A DNA stretch of 64,000 nt, from NCBI RefSeq assembly GCF_002939475.1, contig NZ_PKFQ01000001.1, positions 1,116,001 to 1,180,000 on the forward strand, read 5' to 3'. Below, piece by piece: positions 34,040-45,700 of the stretch. The notes under the pieces were generated by a model that was given only the letters and a program-made list of their open reading frames with translations, was not told the DNA's origin and did no database searches. The number at the start of each line of letters is the position of its first letter. Position 1 is the first letter of the stretch. Position numbers and translations under genes: made by a program. Source of the stretch: Streptomyces cinnamoneus. GTDB lineage: Bacteria > Actinomycetota > Actinomycetes > Streptomycetales > Streptomycetaceae.

Positions 34040-34807
34040 TTACGACTCCTTGCGGCCCAGGGCCTTGCCGACCCGCGAGCCGATGCCCCACGAGGTGACC
34101 CGCCACAGCGCCTCCGCGACGATGTCGCGGCTCATCTTGCTGTCGCCCAGTTCGCGCTCGACGAAGGTGATGGGCACCTCCACGACGTGGAACCCGGCCT
34201 TCACCGCACGCCAGGCCAGGTCGACCTGGAAGCAGTAGCCCTGGGAGGCCACGTCCTCCATGCCCAGCCCTTCCAGGGTCTCCCTGCGGAAGGCCCGGAA
34301 GCCGCCGGTGACGTCGCGGATCGGCACGTCGAGCATCAGCCGGGAGTAGGTGGAGCCGCCCCGGGAGAGGAACTCGCGGGACCTGGGCCAGTTCACCACC
34401 CGGCCGCCGGGCACCCAGCGCGAGCCGAGCACCAGGTCGGCGCCGGCCAGCGCGGTGAGCAGGCGGGGCAGCTCCTCGGGCTGGTGGGAGCCGTCGGCGT
34501 CCATCTCCACCAGGACGCCGTAGCCGTGCTCCAGGCCCCAGCGGAAGCCGGCCAGGTAGGCGGCGCCGAGCCCCTCCTTGCCCTTGCGGTGCAGCACCTT
34601 GACGTGGTCGTCCTCGGCCGCGAGCTCGTCGGCGAGCTTGCCGGTGCCGTCGGGACTGTTGTCGTCGGCGACGAGGACGTGCGCCTCCGGTACGGCTTCC
34701 CGCACCCGGGCGACGATGGGCTTGATGTTCTCCGCCTCGTTGTAGGTCGGAATGATCACCAAGGTCGTGCCGAGCGGGCCGTATCTCCGCTGACCGGCGT
34801 CTGTCAC
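34040..34807 (-). CDS. ppm1: polyprenol monophosphomannose synthase
   Basis: A 255-residue GT2-family enzyme that transfers mannose from GDP-mannose to polyprenyl phosphate, supplying the lipid donor for protein O-mannosylation and other membrane mannosylation. The N-terminus has VIIPTYNEAENI, then VADDNSPDGTG and the metal-binding EMDADGSHQPEELP, all typical of dolichol-phosphate mannose synthases. The C-terminal VEVPITFVERELGDSKMS is also conserved. There is no transmembrane domain. The GTG start at 34807 overlaps the lnt stop (GTGA). In Mycobacterium tuberculosis the corresponding activities are fused in one polypeptide; here they are separate but coupled. Confidence 0.93.
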   Translation of the reverse strand: MTDAGQRRYGPLGTTLVIIPTYNEAENIKPIVARVREAVPEAHVLVADDNSPDGTGKLADELAAEDDHVKVLHRKGKEGLGAAYLAGFRWGLEHGYGVLVEMDADGSHQPEELPRLLTALAGADLVLGSRWVPGGRVVNWPRSREFLSRGGSTYSRLMLDVPIRDVTGGFRAFRRETLEGLGMEDVASQGYCFQVDLAWRAVKAGFHVVEVPITFVERELGDSKMSRDIVAEALWRVTSWGIGSRVGKALGRKES

Positions 34808-36597
34808 AGCTGCCCCTTTTTGTCCATGTCTCTTTCGGTTCCCTCCGGCCGGACCCGACGGCCGATCAGGTGGGTGGCCGCACAGGCCAGAAGTCCCACG
34901 ATAGCGAGCGCCCATTCGGGAGCCGCACCCACGCGGTCCGCCACGGTCGTACCGTCGCGCAGCGGGATGCGCGCGGTGATCACGTCGCGGGTGAACTCCT
35001 CGCTCCGCTGGAGCACCCTGCCGTCGGGGGCCACCACCGCGCTGATGCCGCTCGTGGCGGCGGTCACCACGGCCCGGCCGTGCTCGACGGCCCGCAGGGA
35101 CGACATGGCCAGCTGCTGTTCCGGCTGGCCGGTGCGGCCGTAGGTGGCGTTGTTGGTCTGGACGACGAGGGCGCGGGCGCCGGCCTTGACGGTGTCGTGG
35201 ACGATCTCGTCGTAGGCGACCTCGAAGCAGATGACGTCGCCCAGCCGGGCGGGGCCGACCTGGAGCACACCGGTGTGGTCGCCGGGGTAGAAGTCGCGGG
35301 GGACGCGCTGGAGACGGGTGATGACCTTGCTCAGCTGCGCCCGGAAGGGCACGTACTCGCCGAACGGCACCGGGTGCTGCTTGGCGTAGGAGGCGCCCGG
35401 GCCGGTGGCGGGGTCCCAGACGATGCCCTTGTTGTCGATGTAGCCCGGCTTGTCCGGGTGGTCCACGAGGGCTCCGACCAGCACCGGGACGCCGACCGCG
35501 CGGACGGCCTCCTCGATCCGCTCGCGGGCCTCGGGGTACTGGAAGGGGTCGAGGTCGGAGGAGTTCTCCGGCCAGATCACCAGGTCCGGCCGCTTGGTCC
35601 GGCCCGCCTCGACGTCCCGGGCCAGCTGGAGCGTGGCCTGGACGTGGTTGTCGAGGACCATCAGCGGCCGGCCGAGGAAGTCCATGCCGGGCTTCTCGAC
35701 GTTGCCCTGCACGATCGCGATGTCGGCGGTGTCGTCCGCGCCGGTGGGAAGGGGCACGGCGTAGCCGGCGACGGTGACGGCTCCGGCGAGGGCCACCGCC
35801 CCCACGGCGGGCAGCGCCGCCCGCACCGTCCGGGCCGCGCCCGCCCGCAGCCGGGCGGCCCCCACCACGGCGTACGCCAGCAGTCCGCCCGCCAGGGCCA
35901 CCCCGAAGGTCACCAGCGGGGCCCCGCCGAGGGCCGCCAGCGGGGTGAAGGGGGAGCCGGTGTTGGCGAAGGCGAGCCGCCCCCAGGGGAAGCCGCCGAA
36001 GGGCACCCGGTCGCGGGCCCACTCCTGGGCGATCCACAGGCAGGCGCCCCACAGCGGCCAGCCGGGCAGCCGCGAGGTCATGGCGAGCCCGGCCCCGAGC
36101 AGGGCGACGAAGAGCGCCTCGATCACGGAGAGCCCGGTCACGGCGTCGTAGCCCACGACGTGGAGCCAGCGCAGCAGGACGAAGAAGAAGGGCAGCCCGA
36201 AGGCGAATCCCGTCCACGCCCCCTGTCGCGCGGTGCGGCCCCGGGTGAGCAGGGCCAGCGCGGCGACGGCGAGGACCGACAGCGGCCACAGGCCGTAGGG
36301 CGGGAAGGCCGCGGCGAGCGCCAGTCCGGCGGCGGCCGCGAGGCCGGTGCGGGGCGCCTCACGGCGGGCGAGCCGGGCCAGGCGCACGGCCCGCCCGGGG
36401 CGCGCGGGCGCCTTCGCACCGGCCGGGGGCGCGGTGGCGGGTGCCCCGGCCTCGCGCACGGGCGCTTCGGCCGCCGGGCTGGTGGCTCGCGGAGTGGTTT
36501 CGGAACCCGAGGGCAAGGTCGCGCCTTCCTGGAGCGTTTCGGGTGTATCGCTCGACGGTACCTCGCGCCGGACCGGGTGCGGCCCGCCGGGGCGCAC
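34804..36597 (-). CDS. lnt: apolipoprotein N-acyltransferase
   Basis: A 597-residue Lnt. It acylates the N-terminal Cys of lipoproteins at the outer face of the membrane. A long disordered Pro/Ala N-terminus (to about residue 75) leads into six or so transmembrane helices. A C-terminal nitrilase-type domain follows, with the Glu-Lys-Cys triad in WPENSS, YAKQHPVPFGEY and DVICFEVAYDE. The start is uncertain: the upstream end may be 10-60 residues too long because in-frame GTG codons occur further down. The gene is followed by ppm1 with a 4-nt overlap, so lipoprotein acylation and mannosyl donor synthesis are coexpressed. Confidence 0.92.
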   Translation of the reverse strand: MRPGGPHPVRREVPSSDTPETLQEGATLPSGSETTPRATSPAAEAPVREAGAPATAPPAGAKAPARPGRAVRLARLARREAPRTGLAAAAGLALAAAFPPYGLWPLSVLAVAALALLTRGRTARQGAWTGFAFGLPFFFVLLRWLHVVGYDAVTGLSVIEALFVALLGAGLAMTSRLPGWPLWGACLWIAQEWARDRVPFGGFPWGRLAFANTGSPFTPLAALGGAPLVTFGVALAGGLLAYAVVGAARLRAGAARTVRAALPAVGAVALAGAVTVAGYAVPLPTGADDTADIAIVQGNVEKPGMDFLGRPLMVLDNHVQATLQLARDVEAGRTKRPDLVIWPENSSDLDPFQYPEARERIEEAVRAVGVPVLVGALVDHPDKPGYIDNKGIVWDPATGPGASYAKQHPVPFGEYVPFRAQLSKVITRLQRVPRDFYPGDHTGVLQVGPARLGDVICFEVAYDEIVHDTVKAGARALVVQTNNATYGRTGQPEQQLAMSSLRAVEHGRAVVTAATSGISAVVAPDGRVLQRSEEFTRDVITARIPLRDGTTVADRVGAAPEWALAIVGLLACAATHLIGRRVRPEGTERDMDKKGQL

Positions 36598-37032
36598 GGC
36601 ATGATCCGCGCGGGAGGCGGGCGGACGTCATGAGCGGAATGGGGGCCCGGCGTCCTTCGGGCCGGCCTGGGATCCGCTGGCTGCGGGTCGACCGAGAGCC
36701 GTTGTCTACTGAACGTCCGGGCCCCACCCGGGTCGCACCTGCCGGCCTGGCGGAACCTTCCCTCGCCCCCGTGCGCTGGACCTGGCTCCCAGTGGCGGGC
36801 CGCCTTCTGCGGCACCCCGCCCCCATGGCCCAGTGGCGTTCGACGACTGTGTGGAGATGCACCGGCCGGACGTCCTGTGGTGGACAGCGAGAACCTACCG
36901 GCCGCCGCCCGCTCCCTGTCAATACGGGCACGACCTGCGTGCCTCGCTCAAATCAGCAGGTCAGTACGGCAGATGGGGCCGTTTGGCGACGGCCCCGCCG
37001 CACATCGTTCGGCGGTACGCCGATCACGTCCC
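36598..37032. other. 435-bp gap without a confident gene
   Basis: This lies between the lnt start and the amidohydrolase stop. Open frames exist on the plus strand (one from ATG 36630, one from GTG 36833), but both run into the antisense of the amidohydrolase and neither resembles a known protein. The 36840-36990 stretch is less G+C rich than its surroundings and probably holds the lnt promoter region plus decayed sequence. Confidence 0.4.
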
Positions 37033-38667
37033 TCACTCGTTCGGGCGGGTGTGCACCGTCCGTCCGGCCACGACCGTCCGCAGGCAGACCGGCAGGGCGG
37101 TGCCGGGCGTGAGGTCCGGCAGGCCGGGGGTGCCCGAGCGGGGATCGGTGGACCAGTCGGCCACCCGGGCGTCGGGGACCTGTACGACGAGGTCGCCGGT
37201 CGCCCAGACCGCGTAGTCGGCGGGCGCGCCCGGCACCAGGACGCCCGCGTCGTCCCGCCCCACGGCCCGCCAGCCGCCGCGCGTGTGCGCGGTGAAGGCG
37301 GCGCGCACCGAGACCCGGTGCCCGGGCGTGCGGTGGAAGGCGGCCGCGCGGACGGTGCCCCACGGGTCGAGGGGGGTCACGGGGCTGTCTGAGCCGAGGG
37401 CGAGCGGCACCCCGGCGCGCAGCATGGCCGCGTACGGGTTGAGGGTGCGGGCCCGCTCGCGGCCCAGGCGCTGGGCGTACATGGCGTCGTCGCCGCCCCA
37501 GGCCGCGTCGAAGGCGGGCTGGACGGAGGCGGTGAGGGCGAGTTCGGCAAAGCCCGCGATCAGTTCGGGGGTGAGCATCTCGGCGTGCTCGATCCGGTGC
37601 CGGGCGGCGCGGACCCGGGCCAGGCCGACCTTGTCCGCGGCCGCCCGTACGCCCTCGACGACGGCGGTGAGCGCGGCGTCGCCGATGGCGTGGAAGCCGG
37701 CCTGGATGCCGGCCTCGGTGCAGGCGGCGACGTGGGCGGCGATGGCGGCGGCGTCCAGGTGCCCGGTGCCGGTGACGCCGCCGGCGTCGGCGTAGGGCTC
37801 GTGAAGGGAGGCGGTGTGCGAGCCGAGGGAGCCGTCGACGAAGAGGTCGCCGGCGGCGCCGACGGCGCCGAGCTCCCGGATGCGCCCGGCCTCGTCCGCC
37901 GAGGTGAGCGCCTGCGCCCAGTAGCCGGTCACCCGGGGCCCGGGCGTCTCGCCGGCGAGGGCGAGCAGGCCCGTGAGGTCGTCCTCGCTGGAGATCTCGG
38001 GCCCGGCGCACTCGTGGACGGATCCGATCCCGAGGGAGGCGGCCCGGGCCAGGGCGGCGCGCTGGGCCTCGGTGCGCTGGGCGGGGGTGACGCTGGCGTA
38101 CGCGGCGGCGCGCACGGCGTGGTGGGCGGCGCCGGTCAGGGGCGCGCCGGGCGTGTGGCCGGGCAGTTCGCGCACGCGCGGGACGAGGTCGAGGAGGGCG
38201 GTGGTGACGACGGCGGAGTGGACGTCGGCGCGCGTGAGGTAGAGCGGCCGGCCGCCGGTGGCCTCGTCCAGCTCGCGGAGGGAGGGCGGGCGTCCCTCGG
38301 GCCAGGCGCTGGCGTCCCAGCCGTGGCCGAGCAGCACGCGGTCGGCGGGGCGGGCGGCGGCGTGCGCCCGGATCCGGCCGAGGGCCTCGGCGAGGGTGGG
38401 GACGCCGGTCAGGTCGAGGCCGGTGAGGGCGAGTCCGGTGGCGGTGGTGTGCACGTGCGCGTCGGTGAACGCGGGGGTGACGAGCGCTCCGTCGAGGTCG
38501 GCGACCTCGTCGACGCCGTCGGCGAAGGAGTCGGCGGCCCCCTCCGAGCCGACCCAGGCGACGCTGTCGCCTTCCACGATCATCGCGGTCGCGAAGGGGT
38601 CGGCGGGACTGTAGACGGTGCCGTTGCGCAGCAGGACGGTACGCGGCTTGCCGGGGCGCTCACTCAT
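37033..38667 (-). CDS. metal-dependent amidohydrolase (YtcJ-like)
   Basis: A 544-residue amidohydrolase-superfamily enzyme of the YtcJ/DUF-amidohydrolase 3 type. Metal ligands are visible in DAHVHTTATG (HxH near residue 70), GFHAIGDAA, RHRIEHAE and GSDSPVTPLDPWG. The flanking beta-sandwich is formed from both ends (VLLRNGTVYSPADP at the start, VVAGRTVHTRPNE at the end). It hydrolyses an unidentified amide or cyclic amide in the cytosol. It may be followed by the Lrp gene's regulation, as the two are adjacent on the same strand with a 69-bp gap. Confidence 0.85.
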   Translation of the reverse strand: MSERPGKPRTVLLRNGTVYSPADPFATAMIVEGDSVAWVGSEGAADSFADGVDEVADLDGALVTPAFTDAHVHTTATGLALTGLDLTGVPTLAEALGRIRAHAAARPADRVLLGHGWDASAWPEGRPPSLRELDEATGGRPLYLTRADVHSAVVTTALLDLVPRVRELPGHTPGAPLTGAAHHAVRAAAYASVTPAQRTEAQRAALARAASLGIGSVHECAGPEISSEDDLTGLLALAGETPGPRVTGYWAQALTSADEAGRIRELGAVGAAGDLFVDGSLGSHTASLHEPYADAGGVTGTGHLDAAAIAAHVAACTEAGIQAGFHAIGDAALTAVVEGVRAAADKVGLARVRAARHRIEHAEMLTPELIAGFAELALTASVQPAFDAAWGGDDAMYAQRLGRERARTLNPYAAMLRAGVPLALGSDSPVTPLDPWGTVRAAAFHRTPGHRVSVRAAFTAHTRGGWRAVGRDDAGVLVPGAPADYAVWATGDLVVQVPDARVADWSTDPRSGTPGLPDLTPGTALPVCLRTVVAGRTVHTRPNE

Positions 38668-38736
38668 GACGCCAAGTCTGACCCCCGCACCGCCCCTTCC
38701 TGAAACCGGGGCCGCCGGCGGCCGGGGGACGGGCCG

Positions 38737-39189
38737 TCAGCCCACGCGCGGCGGCCGCGCCTCGTACGGCGTGGACAGCACGATCGTGGTGCGGGTCGAG
38801 ACGCCCGCCAGCGACCGGATCCGCGCCAGCAGGTGCTCCAGCTCCAGCGGCGTGGCCACCCTGACCTTGAGGATGTAGTTCTCGTCCCCCGCCACGCTGT
38901 GGCACGCCTCGATCTCGGGGATCTCGGCGAGGCGGTCCGCGATGTCGTCCGGGGCGCTGGGGTCGAACGGCTTCACGGAGATGAACGCGGTGAGCGGCAG
39001 GCCCACCGCCTCGGGGTCGACCACCGCCGCGTAACCGCGGATGACGCCGCGCTGTTCGAGCCGGCGCACGCGCTGGTGCACCGCCGAGGTGGACAGGCCG
39101 GTGGCCTTCCCCAGGTCGGTGTAGCTCATCCGCCCGTCCTTGACGAGCAGTTCCACGATCTCTCTGTCCAGCTCCTCCACGCGGATCAA
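38737..39189 (-). CDS. Lrp/AsnC-family regulator
   Basis: A 150-residue Lrp/AsnC regulator. The N-terminal HTH (LDREIVELLVKDGRMSYTDL, then GLSTSAVHQRVRRLE) is followed by an RAM ligand domain with AFISVKPF and VAGDENYILKVRV. It probably responds to an amino acid. The start is TTG 39189 or GTG 39180; neither has a ribosome site, so the mRNA may be leaderless. It lies upstream of the amidohydrolase on the same strand. Confidence 0.9.
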   Translation of the reverse strand: MIRVEELDREIVELLVKDGRMSYTDLGKATGLSTSAVHQRVRRLEQRGVIRGYAAVVDPEAVGLPLTAFISVKPFDPSAPDDIADRLAEIPEIEACHSVAGDENYILKVRVATPLELEHLLARIRSLAGVSTRTTIVLSTPYEARPPRVG

Positions 39190-39374
39190 CCTACTGGGTT
39201 ACGGCGCGCGCGGCACAGTCGGCGTCACCACAGGCGCACTACCTATGTGACAAACGCCACAGGTATGCGCCCGTGTCCTCCCGGGCCCGGCGATTACCCG
39301 CCTGCTCCCGAGGGAAGTGCTTGCTGTGGCCGGGGCCGAGATGTCCGGCCGGCCCATCCGAGGGGGAAAACACC

Positions 39375-39761
39375 ATGCCCAGTCTGGAACGCCTGGACGA
39401 CGAGCGCCTGGACGACGACGGCTACGGCGAGGGTCCGTACGACGCCGAGACCTATGAGATGTTCCGGGTGATCTGCCCGGACTGCGCTCGCCCGATCGCG
39501 TTGCTCGCCGACGAGGACGTACTGCCGGAGCACGCACTGTGCCCGTCCCCGTGGAATCCGTTCGGCCTCACGGTCTGCCGGGGGTCGGGCCGCGGTGTGG
39601 AGGACGCCGCTCCGGCCGGTGGGGACCCGGCGTGCGGGATGGACCCGGCGCTGCTGCTGACGCTGCCGGAGAGCCTGGACTGGCGGCGGCAGCCGTTCTC
39701 GCACATCGGCGGCCCGGGCTCGCGCCCGTTGCGCGTGCCCGGCGCACCCAGCCGCTCGTAG
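39375..39761 (+). CDS. conserved-looking hypothetical protein with Cys pairs
   Basis: A 128-residue acidic protein, MPSLERLDDERLDDD at the start, then VICPDCARPIALL. Further Cys at LCPSPW and VCRGSG could complete a zinc site. GAGGGGG precedes the ATG at good spacing. The C-terminal third has SLDWRRQPFSHIGGPG. It lies between the Lrp gene and the convergent acyl-CoA dehydrogenase and ends at a hairpin. No function is assigned. Confidence 0.7.
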   Translation: MPSLERLDDERLDDDGYGEGPYDAETYEMFRVICPDCARPIALLADEDVLPEHALCPSPWNPFGLTVCRGSGRGVEDAAPAGGDPACGMDPALLLTLPESLDWRRQPFSHIGGPGSRPLRVPGAPSRS

Positions 39762-39766
39762 GAGTG

Positions 39767-39798
39767 GTCCGCCGCGGCCAGGCCGGGCCGCGGCGGAC
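39767..39798. terminator. bidirectional terminator
   Basis: A perfect 13-bp stem (39767-39779 with 39786-39798) and 6-nt loop lie between two convergent genes. Confidence 0.8.
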
Positions 39799-39802
39799 GG
39801 GG

Positions 39803-40975
39803 TCAGGCGGACTCGGGGCCCGCGAGGTGCCGGGCGACGACCATCCGCTGGATCTGGTTGGTGCCCTCGACGATCTGGAGCACCTTGGCCTCGCGCATGT
39901 AGCGCTCGGCGGGGAAGTCCGCCGTGTAGCCGTAGCCGCCCAGGAGCTGGACGGCGTCGGTGGTCACCCGCATCGCCGCGTCCGTACAGAAGAGCTTGGC
40001 CATGGCGGCCTGCTTGGCGAAGGGCCGTCCCTGGTCCCGCAGCCGCGCCGCGGTGAGGTAGAGCGAGCGGCCGGCCTCGATCTGGGTGGCCATGTCGGCG
40101 AGCATGAAGCGCAGGCCCTGGAAGTCGGCGAGCGGGCGTCCGAACTGCCGCCGCTCGCCGACGAAGGCGAGGGCCTCGTCCAGCGCGGCCTGGGCGACCC
40201 CCACGGCGCAGGCGGCGATGCCCAGGCGCCCGGAGTCCAGGGCGGAGAGGGCGATGGCGAAGCCCTGCCCCTCCTCGCCGATGCGGCGGGCGTCGGGGAC
40301 GCTCACCCCGTCGAAGTGCAGCTGCGCCGTGGGCGAGCCCTTCATGCCCATCTTGCGCTCGGGCGGCGCGGCGGCGAGGCCGGGGGCGTCGCCGGGCACG
40401 AGGAAGGCCGTGATGCCGCGGGCACCCTCGCCGCCCGTCCGGGCGAGGACGGTGTAGAAGTCGGCGATGCCGCCGTGGGTGGTCCAGGCCTTGGTGCCCT
40501 CGATGGTCCAGGTGTCGCCGCTGCGGGTGGCGCGGGTGCGCAGGGAGGCGGCGTCCGAGCCGGAGGAGGGCTCGGACAGGCAGTAGGCGCCCAGGAGCCC
40601 GCCGCCGAGCATGGCGGGCAGGTGCTCCTTCTTCTGCTCCTTGGTCCCGTATCCGGCGAGCGCGTGGCAGGCGAGGGTGTGCACGCTGACGCCGAGTCCC
40701 ACGGTGAGGCGGGCGGCGGCCAGCTCCTCGAGCACCTGGAGGTAGACCTCGTACGGCTGGTCACCGCCGCCGAACTCCTCGGCGTAGGGCAGGGCGAGCA
40801 GCCCCGACGAGGAGAGCAGCCCGAAGAGTTCACGGGGGAAGTGTCCCGCTTCCTCCTCCTCGGCCGCTTTCGGCTGGATCTCCCGCTGGACCAGCTCGCG
40901 GACGAGCGCGATGAGGTCGCGGGCTTCGTCGGTGGGCAGCTGGCGCTCCACCGGCTGCGGGCCGTGTCGGTTCAT
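39803..40975 (-). CDS. acyl-CoA dehydrogenase
   Basis: A 390-residue FAD-dependent acyl-CoA dehydrogenase. Signatures are AYCLSEPSSGSDAASLRTRA (flavin-side motif), TKAWTTHGG, RRQFGRPLADFQG and LQLLGGYGYT-like VQLLGGYGYT. The catalytic base is the Glu of IVEGTNQIQR. It carries out alpha,beta-dehydrogenation of an acyl-CoA, in fatty-acid or branched-chain amino-acid breakdown. ATG 40975 has GGAGGAGAG about 8 nt upstream; longer in-frame sequence further up is Arg/Pro-rich and not plausible. It is divergent from the chitinase gene. Confidence 0.93.
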   Translation of the reverse strand: MNRHGPQPVERQLPTDEARDLIALVRELVQREIQPKAAEEEEAGHFPRELFGLLSSSGLLALPYAEEFGGGDQPYEVYLQVLEELAAARLTVGLGVSVHTLACHALAGYGTKEQKKEHLPAMLGGGLLGAYCLSEPSSGSDAASLRTRATRSGDTWTIEGTKAWTTHGGIADFYTVLARTGGEGARGITAFLVPGDAPGLAAAPPERKMGMKGSPTAQLHFDGVSVPDARRIGEEGQGFAIALSALDSGRLGIAACAVGVAQAALDEALAFVGERRQFGRPLADFQGLRFMLADMATQIEAGRSLYLTAARLRDQGRPFAKQAAMAKLFCTDAAMRVTTDAVQLLGGYGYTADFPAERYMREAKVLQIVEGTNQIQRMVVARHLAGPESA

Positions 40976-41187
40976 GGCGGCGGCTCTCCTCCCTGTCGGG
41001 CGCTGCGGCGACGGGCGCACATGGGTGTCGGCGCCGCCACCAGTCTGTGCCCAGCCGATGGTCCCGCGCCGGGTCGCGGAACGCGGTGACCTGCGGCTGT
41101 GGCGGGTTGGAGTATGCCCGATCGGGGGGCGCCCGTCACGGGTTGACGGATCTTGAAAAACGCCCCCCGGGATTCGGTGCGGCGTTT

Positions 41188-41220
41188 TGGTCCGAACCAT
41201 TGACCGTATTGGTCTAGTCC
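41188..41220 (+). promoter_or_regulatory. chitinase direct repeats / DasR-like sites
   Basis: TGGTCCGAACC (41188-41198) and TGGTCTAGTCC (41210-41220) are imperfect direct repeats upstream of the chitinase gene. They resemble both the paired repeats of Streptomyces chitinase promoters and DasR operators (consensus ACTGGTCTAGACCAGT). This suggests repression by the N-acetylglucosamine regulator DasR and induction by chitin. Confidence 0.75.
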
Positions 41221-41315
41221 TTCTACGGTTTCCCCACCGTTTCCGTTGAGCGCGTTCATGCCAAGCGCTGAGCGCCCGGCCACCCCCCTCTCCCACCCCC
41301 ACCGAGGAGACCGCC

Positions 41316-42557
<1,242 letters not shown>

Positions 42558-42572
42558 CCTCTCCGTCGCCCG

Positions 42573-42600
42573 GCCCCCTCGGCCCTACGGCCGAGGGGGC
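42573..42600 (+). terminator. chitinase terminator
   Basis: A perfect 12-bp stem (42573-42584 with 42589-42600) and CTAC loop begin 15 nt after the chitinase stop codon. Confidence 0.82.
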
Positions 42601-42721
42601 ACCTCGTGTCGGCGAAGGTCACCGCCCGCGATCCGGCGAATGCCGGGGCAGCCCGTACCCGGCGTAGGTATGTTCGCCTGAACGGGTTGCGATGACGCTT
42701 CGAAGGGGGCTCGGGCGCACG

Positions 42722-45700
42722 ATGGTGGACCGGTTACTGGTTGATCTCGACGCGACGGGGCGTGCGTCCGTCTCGACGTGGCTGGACGGGGAACTGCCCG
42801 CTCCCGCGGGCGAGCCGGTCGTGCTCAACTGGCCGCTGGACTCCGACGACCTGGAGGACCTGCGCTGGTACCTGGAGGACTACCTGCGGGCACCGTTCGG
42901 GGTGTACGAGGACCGTGGCTGCCGGATCGCCGACCGCCTGCCGTCCTGGGGACGGGTCATGTTCACCGCCCTGTTCGGGTCGGGACCCGCCCGCGACGCC
43001 TACGTACGCGTCCGCACCCGGGCCACCCACCCTGGTTCCGCCGAGATCGTGCTGCGGTCCTCGGCGCCGGCCTGGCTGGGGCTGCCGTGGGAGCTCCTGT
43101 GCGATCCGCGCCTGCCCACGCCGCTGGCGCTGGACGGGATGGGGCTGAGCCGCGCCCTGCCGGCCCACCTCGGGGAGGCGTTCGAGGTCGGCGGCCACCG
43201 GCTGCGCGTGCTGATGGTGATCTCCCGGCCCGACGGCGCACACGACGTGGGCTACCGGATGATCGCCCGCCCGCTGTTGCGCCGTCTGGAGGCCGTGCGC
43301 GGCCGGGTGGACGTGGAGGTGCTGCGTCCGCCCACGCTGGAGGCGCTGGTGGAGCGGTTGCGGGAGGCGCGCGAGGCCGGGACGCCTTTCCAGATCGTGC
43401 ACTTCGACGGCCACGGGACCCTGGCGGAGGAGGGCGTGCTCGTCTTCGAGAAGCCGGGCGGCGGCGCGGACCACGTCCCGGCAGGCCGGATCGCCCGGGT
43501 GCTGGCGGACGCGCGGGTACCGGTCGTGGTGCTCAACGCCTGCCAGTCCGGGGCCGTCGGCAAACAGCTGGAGGCGGCCGTGGCCACCCGCCTGCTGGCC
43601 GGCGGTGCCTCGGCGGTGGTGGCCATGGCGTACAGCGTGTACGCGGTGGCCGCGGCCGAGTTCGTGACGGCCTTCTACGAGCGCCTCTTCGTCGGCGACA
43701 CGATCGGGGAAGCGGTGCGCGCGGGCCGGGCGCAGATGGCCCGGCGGCCGGAGCGGCCCAGTCCCAAGGGTGAGCTCCCGCTGGCGGACTGGGCCATTCC
43801 GGTGCACTACCTGCGCCGTGAGGTCCGGTTCCCCGAGCTGAGGGCCGAGCCCACGGCCGCCCGCTCGGGACTGTCCCTGGAGGACGCACTGGACCGGCTG
43901 CGTGAACGCGGCCCCGGTGCGGCGGACGACCCTCTGTCCCCCGAGGGGGAGTTCGTCGGCCGCGACGGCCTGTTCCACACCCTGGAGACCGCGGCCCGCG
44001 CCCGGCGCGTGGTCGTCCTGCACGGCCCCGGGGGAACCGGGAAGACCGAGCTGGCCAAGGCGTTCGGCCGCTGGTGGCGCGACACGGGCGGTGTCGAGCG
44101 GCCGGAGTGGGTGATCTGGCACTCCTTCGAGCCCGGTGTCGCCTCGTTCGGCCTGGACGGTGTGGTCGCGCAGATCGGTCTGCGGGTCTTCGGCGCGGAC
44201 TTCGCCCGTCAACCGCCGGACGTCCGCCGCGAGCTGGTGCGCGACCTGCTGCGCGAGCACCGGCTGCTGATGGTCTGGGACAACTTCGAGTCGGTCGCGT
44301 CCATGCCGGACCCCGCCGCGGCCACTCCCCCGCTGGACGACACCGGGCGCGGCGAGCTCAAGGACTTCCTCGCCGAGGTCGCCGCCGGCGGTCGCAGCGT
44401 GATCCTGGTGACCAGCCGCACGCCCGAGCACTGGCTGGGGGACCTGCGGCGCGTCGCCGTCGGCGGCCTGTCCCCCGACGAGGCCGTCGAGTACGCCGAC
44501 CACGTCCTGCGACCGTTCCCCGCCGCAGCGCCCCGGCGCGCGGACCGCGCCTTCGCCGAGCTGCTGGAATGGCTGCACGGCCATCCCCTGAGCATGCGAC
44601 TGATCCTGCCCCACCTGGACACCACCGACGCGGGTGCGCTCCTGGCGGGCCTGCGCGGCGGCGCGGCCCTGCCCGCACCACCCGGCGGCGACCGCACCAC
44701 GTCCCTGCCGGCCAGCATCAGCTACTCGCTGGCCCATCTGGATCCGGTGCAGCGCCGGCTGCTGGCGGCGGTGAGCCTGTTCCACGGTGTGGCGGACGCC
44801 ATACTGCTGAACATCTTCTCCGGACGCGAACAGGTCCCCCACCGGTTCCGGGGCGTCGACACGAACGGGTGGACAGCGGTACTGGACCGGGCGGCCCAGC
44901 TGGGGCTGCTGACCGAGCTGGACTGGGGCCTGTACGGCATCCACCCCGCGCTGCCCTCCTATCTCGCCAGTCAGTGGCAGGCCGACGACCCCGACGGCTA
45001 CGAGTCGCAACGCGCCCAGGCCGAACGGGCCCTGCTGGCGGCATGGATCAACTACGCCGAGGCACTACGGAAAGCGACACGGAGCGCAACCGCCAAGCAC
45101 AGCTACCACATCATCAACCTGCACCGCAGCGCCATGGGCCACTTCCTGGGGTACGCCCTGGACAACAGACTCTGGGCCCACGCCAGGCTCATCATCCAAC
45201 CGCTTCTCCTCTACTGGCACCACAACGGACTGCCCGAGGAGGCGGACGCATGGACAGACCGTTCCCGGCTCGCTCTGGAGGACCCGGACGGCACTCCTCC
45301 CCCGCTCGGCGACCACGCCGGGGACCTGTGGCTCGCCCTCATGTCCGCGCAGGCGGGCAGGATGCAGCTCGCCGACCGGTTCGACGCCGCCGAAGCCGCC
45401 TACGCCGACATCCTCAGGATGCTTCAATCCCATCCGGACCCTCCTCGGCCACGTCTCGCGACGGTCTACAGCGAGTTGGGCAGGGCGGCTCAGAGACAGG
45501 GCCGGTGGGACGAGGCCGAGCGATGGTTCAGCGCGTCCCTGGCCGTCTGGCGGGAATTGGACGACCGGGAAGGCGCGGCCCGCTCGTACCACCGGCTCGG
45601 CGACGTGGCGATGGCGCGGAGCCACTGGGACGAGGCTGAGCGGTGCTTCCGCCAGTCCCTCCTCCTCGAAGAGGAGGGGGGAGAGGCGCACCACGCGGCA

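Noticed and set aside
36630..37216. Possible small plus-strand genes between lnt and the amidohydrolase
   Set aside because: They run into the antisense of the amidohydrolase, lack known similarity, and have poor or no ribosome sites at GTG 36833.
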